Notes: generated from the sequence alone by a model not told the origin. Positions 7,581-15,269 are shown, numbered from the stretch's first letter. The stretch: 48,478 nt of DNA from Candidatus Rokuibacteriota bacterium (GCA_003220685.1 QHTE01000052.1:221929-270406); one strand, 5' to 3'. Numbers and translations are program-made.

Positions 7581-8039
7581 TCAGCCGCCGAACGGCGCGA
7601 TGAGCCGGTCGATCGACAGCGTCCCGGCGCCGCCGATCAGGATGGACAGCGCCATCGCGATCAGCACGAAGTTGAATTCGCAGCCGTGTCCCTTGCCCGG
7701 CGTCATGGCGAAGTTGAGGAAGAAGCCGTTCCTGGCGTGCACCTTCACGACCGCGACCAGCATCACGAGGATCAGTCCGACGGCCACCGGCCGCGCCAGG
7801 AGCCCGACGATCAGCGCGAGCCCGCCAAGGCACTCGATGAACGCCGCGAGCGCGGTCGCCGCGGGCGGAATGTTCATCTGACGGAAGCCGGCGATGGTGG
7901 CCGACAGGCCGTGGCCGCCGAACCAGCCGAACGTCTTCTGGGCGCCGTGGGCGAAGAAGACGATGCCGAGCGCGAGGCGCACGACCAGGTGGGACCACGA
8001 CGGGTACGTCCCGAAGACGAGGTCGACCAGATCTTGCAT
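7581..8039 (-). CDS. DoxX-family membrane protein
   Basis: The 152-residue protein has four transmembrane helices and the DoxX hallmarks LALGIVFFAHGAQKTFGWFGG and AAFIECLGGLALIVGLL. DoxX relatives are subunits or partners of quinone-linked oxidoreductases or of unknown role in the inner membrane. The ATG at 8039 is chosen because AGGAGGG sits at ideal spacing; a longer frame upstream has no support. The gene is divergent from the DsbA-like TGA gene and precedes the small holin-like membrane protein. Confidence 0.88.
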   Translation of the reverse strand: MQDLVDLVFGTYPSWSHLVVRLALGIVFFAHGAQKTFGWFGGHGLSATIAGFRQMNIPPAATALAAFIECLGGLALIVGLLARPVAVGLILVMLVAVVKVHARNGFFLNFAMTPGKGHGCEFNFVLIAMALSILIGGAGTLSIDRLIAPFGG

Positions 8040-8128
8040 GGATCCCTCCTTGCTCGTATCCTCGATCCGTGGCGTGTGTGTCGCGTTGGGCCGGCCGATC
8101 GGCGCGAGTGTACTACACCTCGCGCTGG

Positions 8129-8719
8129 ATGACGCTCGCGCCGCTGGCGCTCGTCGTCGCGCTCGTCGGCGCATCTTTCCCGCTGCGCGCGCTCGCTCAG
8201 GTCGAGATCACCTGGTCGCCGAGCATGGTCAAGGGGCCGGCGGGCGCGCCGGTGACGATCGTGGAGTTCTCCGACTATCAGTGACCGTACTGCCAACTCG
8301 TCCAGCGGTCGCTGGCCCAGGTGCTCCAGGAGTACGACGGCCGCGTCCGCCTCGTCTTCAAGGATCGCCCGCTCGCGATGCACACGCTGGCGCGGCCGGC
8401 ACACGAAGCGGCGCGCTGCGCCGGCGCCGCCGGGCAATACTGGCCGTACCACGATCGTCTCTTCGCCGCCCAGCCGGCGTTCCGGCGCGCCGACCTGCTC
8501 GCCTACGCGGGCGAGCTCGGTCTGGACCGTGACGCGTTCGGGCGCTGCCTGGACGAGCGGCGGTTCGCGGCGGACGTCGAGCGCGACATCGAGCAGGCGC
8601 AGGCGCTCGGGATCAATGGCACGCCCACGTTTCTCATCAACGGCCAGCGCGTGATCGGCGCGACCGGCATCGAGGAGTTTCGCTCGATCATCGACAAGGC
8701 ACTCCAGGAGCGACGCTGA
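8129..8719 (+). CDS. DsbA-like thiol oxidoreductase, candidate selenoprotein (TGA at the first active-site Cys)
   Basis: The frame 8129-8719 encodes 196 residues if the in-frame TGA at 8282-8284 (codon 52) is read through. Upstream is a signal-peptide-like segment (MTLAPLALVVALVGASF, ending near ALA-Q) and GAPVTIVEFSDYQ. Downstream is P53-Y54-C55, a helical insert, and the cis-Pro loop GTPT (P166) in GINGTPTFLINGQRVIG. In the thioredoxin_4/DsbA family the motif is F-S-D-x-Q-C-P-Y-C, so TGA replaces exactly the catalytic first Cys, giving U-P-Y-C. A hairpin with a GGTC loop starts 17 bases after TGA. Both halves keep intact family sequence, which argues against an old pseudogene. A sequencing error or recent TGC-to-TGA mutation remains possible. 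The stop overlaps the Rieske start (TGATG). Confidence 0.65.
8282..8320 (+). promoter_or_regulatory. Candidate bacterial SECIS element following the TGA
   Basis: From TGA 8282-8284, CCAGC (8302-8306) and GCTGG (8311-8315) form a perfect 5-bp stem around the four-base loop GGTC (8307-8310). Below it lie a T/C mismatch, a G-C pair, a C/C mismatch and two more pairs. The E. coli fdhF SECIS also presents a GGUC loop, with G and U contacting SelB, 18 bases after UGA; here the loop is 22 bases after it. The hairpin was found by eye, not scored. Confidence 0.45.
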
Positions 8720-9027
8720 TGCCCTATGTCAAGGTCGCCGAGGTCGACGAGGTCGCGGTGGGCCAGGGCACGCTGATCGAGCGCGACGGCGTCGCCATCG
8801 CCGTCTTCAACGCCGGCGGCGGGCAATTTTACGCCACCAGCCCGACCTGTCCCCACGAAGACGGGCCACTGGCGGAGGGCTGGCTGGAGGGCGACGCGCT
8901 CATCTGTCCCTGGCACGGATACGATTTCGCGCTCGCCACCGGCGCGTGCCGGGTCGCCCCGGGCCTCCAGGTGTCCGTCTACACCGTGCGCGTGAACGGA
9001 ACCGCGGTCGAGATCGACCTGCCCTGA
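8719..9027 (+). CDS. Rieske [2Fe-2S] ferredoxin-like protein
   Basis: The 102-residue protein is a single Rieske domain. The cluster ligands are C44-x-H46 in SPTCPHEDGPL and C63-x2-H66 in CPWHGYDF. This spacing matches soluble NirD- or dioxygenase-type Rieske ferredoxins that pass electrons to an oxygenase or reductase. No such partner is adjacent. It overlaps the stop of the DsbA-like TGA gene by one base (TGATG), so the two are probably translated together and may share a redox role. Confidence 0.9.
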   Translation: MPYVKVAEVDEVAVGQGTLIERDGVAIAVFNAGGGQFYATSPTCPHEDGPLAEGWLEGDALICPWHGYDFALATGACRVAPGLQVSVYTVRVNGTAVEIDLP

Positions 9028-9106
9028 GTCCCGTCGCTCGTTCTCACTTCTGATGTTTGTAATTTTTACTCGGCTCACGACACCCAGGGGGTGCGAACGG
9101 TTGCGA

Positions 9107-9124
9107 AACCACGGAAAGGTGGTT
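9107..9124. promoter_or_regulatory. Inverted repeat upstream of the XRE regulator
   Basis: AACCAC (9107-9112) and GTGGTT (9119-9124) are perfect inverted arms six bases apart, 32 bases before the regulator's GTG, just downstream of an A/T-rich run (9057-9068). This is a plausible operator for autoregulation; nothing else in the sequence shows who binds it. Confidence 0.35.
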
Positions 9125-9156
9125 AACGTAGCAGCCACCAGGGGGAACACGGTCCC

Positions 9157-9510
9157 GTGACAGAGCGCGCCGTCAAGCACGTCAGAAAATTCCTCGGTCA
9201 GCGCCTTCGCGCCCTTCGCAAGCAGCGCGCGCTCAGCCAGGAGCGACTCGGCAAAGGATCCGGACTCAGCGGAAAGTTCATCGGCGAGGTCGAGCGCGGT
9301 GAGAAGTCGATTTCGATCGACAGTCTCTACCGCGTGTCGGTCGCGCTCGAGGTTCCCCTGCGCGATCTCACCGACGTCGGCGACAAGCACAGCACCGTGC
9401 CGACCGAGGAGGCCGAGAAGATCTTCGCGCTCGTCTCGGGGCGGCGGCGTCCGGAGGACGTCCGCAAGGCTTACAACGTCCTGCGCGCGATGTTCAGCCG
9501 CGCCTCCTAG
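9157..9510 (+). CDS. XRE-family HTH transcriptional regulator
   Basis: The 117-residue protein starts at GTG with GGGGG upstream. Residues 12-70 form a Cro/C1-type helix-turn-helix: LGQRLRALRKQRALSQERL, GKGSGLSGKFIGEVERGEKS and ISIDSLYRVSVALEVPLRDL. The C-terminal 45 residues form a short helical tail that ends AYNVLRAMFS. It resembles small single-domain regulators with no ligand domain. The inverted repeat just upstream may be its own operator. Targets are unknown. Confidence 0.88.
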   Translation: MTERAVKHVRKFLGQRLRALRKQRALSQERLGKGSGLSGKFIGEVERGEKSISIDSLYRVSVALEVPLRDLTDVGDKHSTVPTEEAEKIFALVSGRRRPEDVRKAYNVLRAMFSRAS

Positions 9511-9586
9511 CCCCGTCGCTCGCCGCGCACGCCCCGGACGCCGCCGCGCTCGGCCGACGATCGAGCGCCCACGATGAAGGTGTGAT

Positions 9587-9874
9587 ATGACCACGGAGCA
9601 AATCTGGCTCGGCGTCGGTTTTCTCGGTCAGGCCTTCTTCTCCGCGCGCTTCCTCATCCAGTGGATCGCGTCCGAGCGTCTCGGCAAAAGCGTGGTGCCT
9701 CGCGCCTTCTGGTACTTCTCGATCGGCGGCGGCGCGACCTTGCTGATCTACGCGCTGTGGCGGCGCGACCCCGTGTTCATTCTCGGCCAGGCGGCGGGGC
9801 TCTTCGTGTACGCGCGCAACCTCTACTTCGTCCTGCGCGACCCCGAGCGCGTCGCGTCCGGACCCGCGTGCTAG
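9587..9874 (+). CDS. Lipid-A-disaccharide synthase N-terminal domain (LAB_N) membrane protein
   Basis: The 95-residue protein has three hydrophobic segments and the LAB_N signature: FLGQAFFSARFLIQWIASER, VVPRAFWYFSIGGG and LIYALWRRDPVFILGQ, ending ARNLYFVLRD. Free-standing LAB_N proteins sit in the inner membrane and often accompany lipid or glycan transferases; the domain is related to small sugar/lipid transporters. No partner glycosyltransferase is adjacent here. It supports a diderm host. Confidence 0.88.
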   Translation: MTTEQIWLGVGFLGQAFFSARFLIQWIASERLGKSVVPRAFWYFSIGGGATLLIYALWRRDPVFILGQAAGLFVYARNLYFVLRDPERVASGPAC

Positions 9875-9905
9875 AATGCCCGCGGGTTCGACGACGATGA
9901 AGCGA

Positions 9906-10020
9906 GACCGAGAACCAACGAGCTGCCGGTAAGCATGGACAGGCGGGGCCGATCCCCGGGTAGCGAGTAGAGATCGGGCGCGGGCCGACAACCGGACAGC
10001 GGAGCCGAGAACCGACAAGC
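9906..10020 (+). repeat. Three degenerate 18-base repeats in the leader of the aminotransferase gene
   Basis: Copies at 9906-9923, 9983-10000 and 10003-10020 share the pattern (R)(R)CCGASAACC followed by a variable triplet and AGC. They lie in the longest gene-free stretch of the window (9875-10135), which is purine-rich and otherwise shows no ORF or tRNA. They may be part of a structured leader RNA. Confidence 0.4.
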
Positions 10021-10047
10021 AGGGCCGAATCACGATCAGCGTCTGGG

Positions 10048-10111
10048 TCGGGCGTGCGGAGCCGGCTCGCACCGATCTCAGGTCACCCTCGGTCCAAGCC
10101 GCTCTCACGGC
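10048..10111 (+). promoter_or_regulatory. Leader-like element, copy A, upstream of the aminotransferase gene
   Basis: This 64-base segment aligns with 11374-11438, upstream of the next gene. The first block (10048-10063) matches except for one inserted base, an 11-base spacer has diverged, the second block (10075-10093) matches at 18 of 19 positions, and the tail at 12 of 18. GTGCG (10054-10058) can pair with CGCAC (10068-10072). Copy A lies 25 bases upstream of the GTG and has a separate ribosome site (AAAGGAG) after it. Confidence 0.5.
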
Positions 10112-10135
10112 CATCGCGACAAAGGAGCCTTTGAG

Positions 10136-11350
10136 GTGACGATCAACTGGGCCCAGTGCCACACGCGTCCGGTCCTCATGATCCCCGGTCCGACGGAGCT
10201 GCCGTTCCCGGTGATCCAGGCCATGAATCAGCCTCCGACGATCCAGTACGATCGGAGCTTCGACGAGCAGATCCTCGAACCGACGACCCTGGCGCTGCGC
10301 CAGGTGTTCCAGACGCAGAACGAGGTCCTCTTGCTCCCCGGCTCCGGCCGCACCGCGCTCGAGGCCGGCGCCCTGTCGGTGATCGAGCCGGGCGACCGCG
10401 TGCTGGTCATCGGCGCCGGGCAGTTCGGCGTCCTGATGCGCGAGATCATGAATCGGGTCGGCGCCGACTGGACGGAGTTCCCGGTAGAGCTGGGCGCGCG
10501 CCTCGACCTGGATCGCCTCGCCCGCGAGGCCGAGCGTCTTCGTCCCAAGGCGATCACGCTCGTCCACAACGAGACGTCCACGGGGACGACCTACCCGGCG
10601 GCCGAGGTGGGGCGCATCGCCCGCGCGGTCGATGCGCTGTACCTGCTCGACACGGTGTCCTCGATCGCCGGCATCGACGTCCGCACGGACGAATGGGGCG
10701 TCGACCTCAACATGACCGGCTCGCAGAAGTGTCTGGCGGCGCCGCTCGGCATGGCGCTCGTCTCGGTGAGCCCGCGGGCGTTCGCGGCGATGGAGCGCCG
10801 CAAGCGTCCGGCGTCGAGCCTGGTCTACGATCTGCTGCGCTGGAAAGATCAGTGGGTCCCGGTCTCGCGCGGCGGCAAGGTGCCCGACGGCGCGCCGCGG
10901 CGGCAGCCCATCTCGATCCCGACACATCTGACCAGCGCGATGCGCGCGGCCGTCGGCCTGATCCTCGAGGAAGGCCTGCCGCACCGCTTCCGCCGTCACG
11001 CGGTCGCCGCTGCCGCCGTCAGGCGAGGTGTCGCCGCGATGGGGCTCGAGATGTTCCCGGACGCCTCGATCTTCTCGAACACGGTGTCGTGCGTGAAGAC
11101 GCCGAAGAACATCGAGCCGGGCGCGGTCGTCACGAGGATGCGCGACCAGTACGGCATCCTCATCGGCACCGGGCTCGACAAGATGCGGGCGACCACGCTC
11201 CGCATCGGCACGATGGCCATGACCGCCAGCCCGCACTACGTGCTGCCGACCCTCTCGGCCCTCGAGCTGACATTGCGCGACCTCGGCCACAAGTGCGAGC
11301 CCGGCGCGAGCGTGGCCGCCGCTCAGGCCGCCTTTGCAGACGCGGTGTAA
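10136..11350 (+). CDS. Class V aminotransferase, alanine/serine-glyoxylate aminotransferase type
   Basis: The 404-residue protein is a PLP enzyme of the AGXT/SgaA family. MIPGPTELPFPVIQAM is the family N-terminus, LLPGSGRTALEAG is the phosphate-binding start, LDTVSSIAGIDVRTDEWGVD holds the PLP-ring Asp, and NMTGSQKCL carries the Schiff-base Lys198. The family transfers amino groups to glyoxylate, making glycine and pyruvate or hydroxypyruvate. The GTG at 10136 has AAGGAG upstream. The following gene is a hydroxyacid dehydrogenase, which suggests a glyoxylate/hydroxypyruvate/serine module. The 260-base leader carries repeats and element copy A. Confidence 0.9.
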   Translation: MTINWAQCHTRPVLMIPGPTELPFPVIQAMNQPPTIQYDRSFDEQILEPTTLALRQVFQTQNEVLLLPGSGRTALEAGALSVIEPGDRVLVIGAGQFGVLMREIMNRVGADWTEFPVELGARLDLDRLAREAERLRPKAITLVHNETSTGTTYPAAEVGRIARAVDALYLLDTVSSIAGIDVRTDEWGVDLNMTGSQKCLAAPLGMALVSVSPRAFAAMERRKRPASSLVYDLLRWKDQWVPVSRGGKVPDGAPRRQPISIPTHLTSAMRAAVGLILEEGLPHRFRRHAVAAAAVRRGVAAMGLEMFPDASIFSNTVSCVKTPKNIEPGAVVTRMRDQYGILIGTGLDKMRATTLRIGTMAMTASPHYVLPTLSALELTLRDLGHKCEPGASVAAAQAAFADAV

Positions 11351-11373
11351 CAGGTCATGACTCAACGCACTGA

Positions 11374-11438
11374 TCGGGCGTGTCGGAGCCACGCCCCGTC
11401 TATCTCAGCTCACCCTCGGTTGGAGCCGGCCTCATGGC
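11374..11438 (+). promoter_or_regulatory. Leader-like element, copy B, at the start of the dehydrogenase gene
   Basis: This is the second copy of the element at 10048-10111. GGGCGTG (11376-11382) and CACGCCC (11390-11396) form a perfect 7-bp stem with a 7-base loop. The second conserved block (11402-11420) is followed by GGAG (11422-11425), the probable ribosome site, and the ATG at 11434 falls within the aligned tail. In copy A the aligned bases are CCAA and ACG, so ribosome site and start codon are absent there. Confidence 0.5.
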
Positions 11439-12417
11439 ACCCGTTACAATAACCGTCCCCGACGATTTCCCGTCGGTCTTCGAGGGCACGCCGGCCCACG
11501 AGCGCTGCCGCAAGGTGGGCGACACGCGGGTCTTCACCGCCCGGGGCGCCGACGACGAGGCCGAGCTGATCAAGCGCATCGACGCCGCGCGCGTCGCCAT
11601 CAACATCCGGGCCCACGCGCGCTTCACCGATCGGGTGATGGAGGCGTGCCGGAAGCTCGAGATGATCTCGATCTGGGGCACCGGCACCGACAACATCGAC
11701 CTCGACGCCGCCGGCCGCCACGGGATCACGGTCTGCAACACGCCCGGCATCAACGCGTTCGCGGTCGCCGAGCACGCGCTGGCGCTCATGCTCGCCACCG
11801 CCCGGCGTATCCCCCGCATCGATCGCGAGGTGCGGGGCGGCGCCTGGCCGCGCGATCTCCTGACGCAGCTCCTCGGCAAGACGCTGGGCGTCTTCGGCAC
11901 CGGCAAGATCGGCGCCCGCGTGATCGAGTTGGGCCGAGCGCTCGGCATGGACGTGCTGGCCTACAGCGCGCGCGGAGACGCCGCGGCCGTCGCGGGCCTC
12001 GGGGCGCGCGCCGCGTCGAAAGAAGACATCCTGCGCCGCGCGGACGTCGTCTCGCTCCACCTGCGCCTGGCCCCCGAGACCCGCGGGTTCCTCGGCCGCC
12101 GCGAGTTCGCGATGATGAAGCCCATGGCGATCCTGATCAACACCGGCCGCGGCGCGCTGGTCGAGCGGGAGGCGCTGCTGGACGCGCTCACGCAGGGCAA
12201 GCTCGGCGGGGCCGGGCTCGACGTCTTCCACGACGAGCCGATCAAGCCCGGCGACCCGCTCCTGACCCTGCCGAGCGTGGTGCTCTCGCCGCACAACGCC
12301 GGGCAGACGCCCGAAGTCATCCGCGACGGGCTCCTGCGCGCGATCGAGAACGTCGAGAACTATCTCGCCGGCAAGCCCACGGACGTCGTCGTCGCCCCGG
12401 TCAAGGCGCGGCGCTGA
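11434..12417 (+). CDS. D-2-hydroxyacid dehydrogenase (phosphoglycerate/hydroxypyruvate type)
   Basis: The ATG at 11434 has GGAG upstream and gives 327 residues; a longer frame from 11380 only adds non-family sequence. The NAD-binding fingerprint G155-T-G-K-I-G160 and the catalytic residues R239 (NTGRGALV), E268 (FHDEP) and H287 (SPHNAGQT) are all present. There is no C-terminal ACT domain, so it is not feedback-regulated like long SerA. The family interconverts 2-hydroxy and 2-keto acids such as 3-phosphoglycerate, glyoxylate or hydroxypyruvate. Its place 83 bases after the aminotransferase supports a shared glyoxylate/serine pathway. Confidence 0.88.
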   Translation: MAPVTITVPDDFPSVFEGTPAHERCRKVGDTRVFTARGADDEAELIKRIDAARVAINIRAHARFTDRVMEACRKLEMISIWGTGTDNIDLDAAGRHGITVCNTPGINAFAVAEHALALMLATARRIPRIDREVRGGAWPRDLLTQLLGKTLGVFGTGKIGARVIELGRALGMDVLAYSARGDAAAVAGLGARAASKEDILRRADVVSLHLRLAPETRGFLGRREFAMMKPMAILINTGRGALVEREALLDALTQGKLGGAGLDVFHDEPIKPGDPLLTLPSVVLSPHNAGQTPEVIRDGLLRAIENVENYLAGKPTDVVVAPVKARR

Positions 12418-12441
12418 GGCGCCCGCCGGAGGATCCAGCCC

Positions 12442-14382
12442 ATGGCCGTGACCGCGCTCGAGATCACCCGCCGCTCGGTCGTGCTCGACGGACGTCCCTT
12501 CGGGGACGCGGGCGCCTACGAGAAGGTCGACGGCGTCCTTCGCTTCGGCGTCGACCCGACTCATCCGGCGAACCAGGCGGTCGCGGACCTGGCCCTGGCG
12601 CCCCGCAACGGCGCCGGGCTCGTCGAGAGCGCGGCGGACTTCTATCTGCTGAGACCGGTCGACCCGGCGCGCGGCAACCGCCGGCTCCTGCTCGACGTTC
12701 CCAACCGCGGGCGCAAGGTCGCGCTCGGGATGCTCAACAGCACCGTCCGCGTGCCCGAACCGACAACCGCGGAAGACTTCGGCAACGGGTTCCTGATGCG
12801 CCACGGCTACACGGTGGCCTGGTGCGGCTGGCAGCACGACGTCCCGCGCCAGGACGGGCTGATGGCGCTCACCGTGCCCGTGGCGCACGGCGCCGACGGG
12901 CCGATCGGCGGTCCCGTGCTCTGCGAGTGGCGGCCGAACTCGCGCGTGGGAACCTTGCCAATGGCCGATCGGTACCACATCGCCCAGCCGACGGCCGACC
13001 TCGACGATCCGGCGGCGCGGCTGACCGTTCGGGAGCACGCCGGCGCGCCGGCGGCCGCGATCGCGCGGACGGCGTGGCGGTTCTCCGACGCGACGCACGT
13101 CGCGCTCGACGGCGGGTTCGAGCCGGGGAAAATCTACGAGCTGGTCTACCGCGCCGAGAATCCGCCCCTCGTGGGCCTCGGGCTCACCGCCGTGCGCGAC
13201 ACGGCGGCCTGGCTCCGGTCGAGCGCGGCGAGCGCCGGCAATCCGTGCGCGGGCCAGCTCGAGCACGCCTACGCGATCGGCGTGTCGCAGACCGGGCGCT
13301 TCCTGCGTCACCTGCTCTACCTGGGACTGAACGAGGACGAGGCCGGCCGAAAGGTGTTCGACGGCGTGATCGTTCACATCGCGGGCGCCCGGCGCGGCGA
13401 GTTCAATCAGCGCTTCGGGCAGCCGTCGCTGAACGCGACGTGCTCGGTGGGGAGTCTGTTCCCCTTCACCGATACGTCGTCGCTCGATCGGGTGACCGGC
13501 AAGCGCGGCGCGCAGCTCGCGCGGCTCGAGGCGCGCGGTATGGTCCCGAAGATCGTGGCGATCAACACGTCGGCCGAGTACTGGCGCGGCGACGCCTCGC
13601 TCGTGCATTCCGACGTCGAGGGCACTCGCGACGTGGAGCCGCATCCAGAGACCCGGCTCTACCTCTTCGCGGGCTGCCAGCACACGACCGGCGCCTTGCC
13701 GCCGCCCGAGGCCGATCCCAACACCGGCTCGCGCGGCCTGCACACGTTCAACGTCGTCGACTACTCGCCGCTGCTGCGCGCGGCGCTGGCGAACCTCGAT
13801 CGCTGGGTCGCGGTCGGCGTCGAGCCGCCGCCGAGCGCCGTGCCGCGCCTCGCCGACGGCACGGGCGTTCCGGCCGAGCAGACCCGCGCGCGCTTCGCGC
13901 GGATTCCGGGCGTGCGCTTCCCCGACCGGACGGAGCGGCCGCGGCGGCTCGACTTCGGGCCGGACGTCGTGTGGGGCATTGTCCACGAGCTGCCGCCGAA
14001 GATCGGCGCGCCGTTCGGGAGCTTCGTGCCGTCGGTCGACGACGACGGCAACGATATTCCCGGCGTGCGCCCGGTCGAGCTCGGAGCGCCGCTGGCGACC
14101 TTCACCGGCTGGAACCCGCGGCACCCCGATCAGGGAGCCCCGGGAGACCTCATGAGCATGCTCGGCTCGACCGTGCCGTTCGCGGCCACACGGGCGGCGC
14201 GGGAGGCGAGCGGCGATCCGCGCCCGTCGATCGAGGAGCGCTACGCGTCGCGCGCGGCCTACCTCGCGCGGGCGCGCGAGGCGGCCGTGCGGCTCGTCGC
14301 GGCGCGGCACATGCTCGCCGAGGACGTCGACGCGGTGGTGGAGCGCGCGAGTCGGCTCTGGGATTTCATCGTCCGCGCTTGA
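12442..14382 (+). CDS. Large alpha/beta hydrolase domain protein (PF20091-like)
   Basis: The 646-residue protein starts with VTALEITRRSVVLDGRPFGDAGAYE and carries LLDVPNRGRKVALGMLN, GFLMRHGYTVAWCGWQHDV and the nucleophile motif G-V-S282-Q-T-G-R-F, all typical of a family of large uncharacterised alpha/beta hydrolases common in soil bacteria. No signal peptide is seen. GGAGG stands upstream of the ATG, 24 bases after the dehydrogenase, so it may belong to the same operon. The substrate is unknown. Its 3' end overlaps the convergent deacetylase gene by 17 bases. Confidence 0.8.
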   Translation: MAVTALEITRRSVVLDGRPFGDAGAYEKVDGVLRFGVDPTHPANQAVADLALAPRNGAGLVESAADFYLLRPVDPARGNRRLLLDVPNRGRKVALGMLNSTVRVPEPTTAEDFGNGFLMRHGYTVAWCGWQHDVPRQDGLMALTVPVAHGADGPIGGPVLCEWRPNSRVGTLPMADRYHIAQPTADLDDPAARLTVREHAGAPAAAIARTAWRFSDATHVALDGGFEPGKIYELVYRAENPPLVGLGLTAVRDTAAWLRSSAASAGNPCAGQLEHAYAIGVSQTGRFLRHLLYLGLNEDEAGRKVFDGVIVHIAGARRGEFNQRFGQPSLNATCSVGSLFPFTDTSSLDRVTGKRGAQLARLEARGMVPKIVAINTSAEYWRGDASLVHSDVEGTRDVEPHPETRLYLFAGCQHTTGALPPPEADPNTGSRGLHTFNVVDYSPLLRAALANLDRWVAVGVEPPPSAVPRLADGTGVPAEQTRARFARIPGVRFPDRTERPRRLDFGPDVVWGIVHELPPKIGAPFGSFVPSVDDDGNDIPGVRPVELGAPLATFTGWNPRHPDQGAPGDLMSMLGSTVPFAATRAAREASGDPRPSIEERYASRAAYLARAREAAVRLVAARHMLAEDVDAVVERASRLWDFIVRA

Positions 14383-15235
14383 ACCACTGGTAGATCTCCT
14401 CGCCGGTCGTCATCCAGACACCTTTCTTGCGCTGGATGTAGTCGTAGACCGCCTCGAAGTGCTTGATCCGGTGCGGCACGCCGTGGATGTACGGGTGCAC
14501 CGCGATCGCCATCACCCGCGGCTGCCTGGCGCCCTCGAGATAGAGCCGGTCGAACTGGTCGCGCACGCGCTCGAGCCAGGCGCTCGACTCGTGATGCTGG
14601 ATCAGCATCATCGGGATGTCGTTGAGCTCGAGCGTGTACGGCACCGACACCAGCGGGCCCGCCGTCGTCTTGATCTCGTAGGGCTGATCGTCGTTGACCC
14701 AGTCGGAGACGTACTCGATGCCTTCCTCGGCGAGGATGTCGAGCGTCTCCCACGTCTCGGTCAGTCCGGGTCCGAGCCACCCCTTGGGCTTCTTGCCGGT
14801 GAAGTCCGACACCAGCCGGATCGCCGTGCGGATCGCGTCCCGCTGGTCGGCAATCAGGTGCATCGCGCCCTGCTTCACGCCGTGGCCCATGAATTCCCAG
14901 CCGGCGTCTTTCATCGCGCGGGCCACCGGCTCGTAGGAGCGGCACACGTTGGCGTTGATCGCCGTCGTCGCGCGGATCTTCCGCTTCACGAGCGCGTCGA
15001 GCATCCGCCAGAACCCGACGCGCATCCCGTAGTCGTGCCACGCCCAGTTGGGCACGTCGGGCACGGTCGCCACGCCCTGGGGCGCCGAGAGCACGCCGCG
15101 CGGCATCGGCTTCTCGATGTCCCACTCTTCCACGTTCACGATGGTCCACACCGCGATGCGTGCACCCCGCGGGAGCTTCCAGGGGCGGCGACCGACGATC
15201 GGGGAGTAGTCGAAACGCTCGTGCGGCAGTCTCAC
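14366..15235 (-). CDS. Polysaccharide deacetylase-family (PuuE/allantoinase-like) hydrolase
   Basis: The GTG at 15235 has AGGAGG ideally placed and gives 289 residues. RIAVWTIVNVEEWDIEKPMP, DYGMRVGFWRMLDAL, TTAINANVCRSYEP and WEFMGHGVKQG match the NodB-fold branch that includes PuuE-type allantoinases and peptidoglycan deacetylase-like enzymes. WLGPGLTETWETLDILAEEG and VHPYIHGVPHRI follow. These are usually Zn-dependent C-N hydrolases acting on cyclic amides or N-acetyl groups. No purine-degradation genes are adjacent, so the substrate is open. Confidence 0.85.
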   Translation of the reverse strand: MRLPHERFDYSPIVGRRPWKLPRGARIAVWTIVNVEEWDIEKPMPRGVLSAPQGVATVPDVPNWAWHDYGMRVGFWRMLDALVKRKIRATTAINANVCRSYEPVARAMKDAGWEFMGHGVKQGAMHLIADQRDAIRTAIRLVSDFTGKKPKGWLGPGLTETWETLDILAEEGIEYVSDWVNDDQPYEIKTTAGPLVSVPYTLELNDIPMMLIQHHESSAWLERVRDQFDRLYLEGARQPRVMAIAVHPYIHGVPHRIKHFEAVYDYIQRKKGVWMTTGEEIYQWFKRGR

Positions 15236-15269
15236 CGGAGACCTCCTGGGTGCGGACGCTGAGTGCGCC

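Noticed and set aside
8069..8284. Treating the DsbA-like N-terminal half as a complete 71-residue protein
   Set aside because: It would end just before the active site, and the 3' half keeps family sequence in the same frame. A read-through gene explains the data better.
9875..10135. tRNA or known riboswitch in the longest intergenic region
   Set aside because: I could not build a cloverleaf or match a glycine, THF, ZTP or SAM riboswitch core by eye.
11410..14310. Open frame of 966 codons on the minus strand opposite the dehydrogenase and hydrolase genes
   Set aside because: Composition is Arg/Ala/Asp/His-rich with no domain signature, typical of the mirror frame of high-GC genes; the plus strand has clear families.
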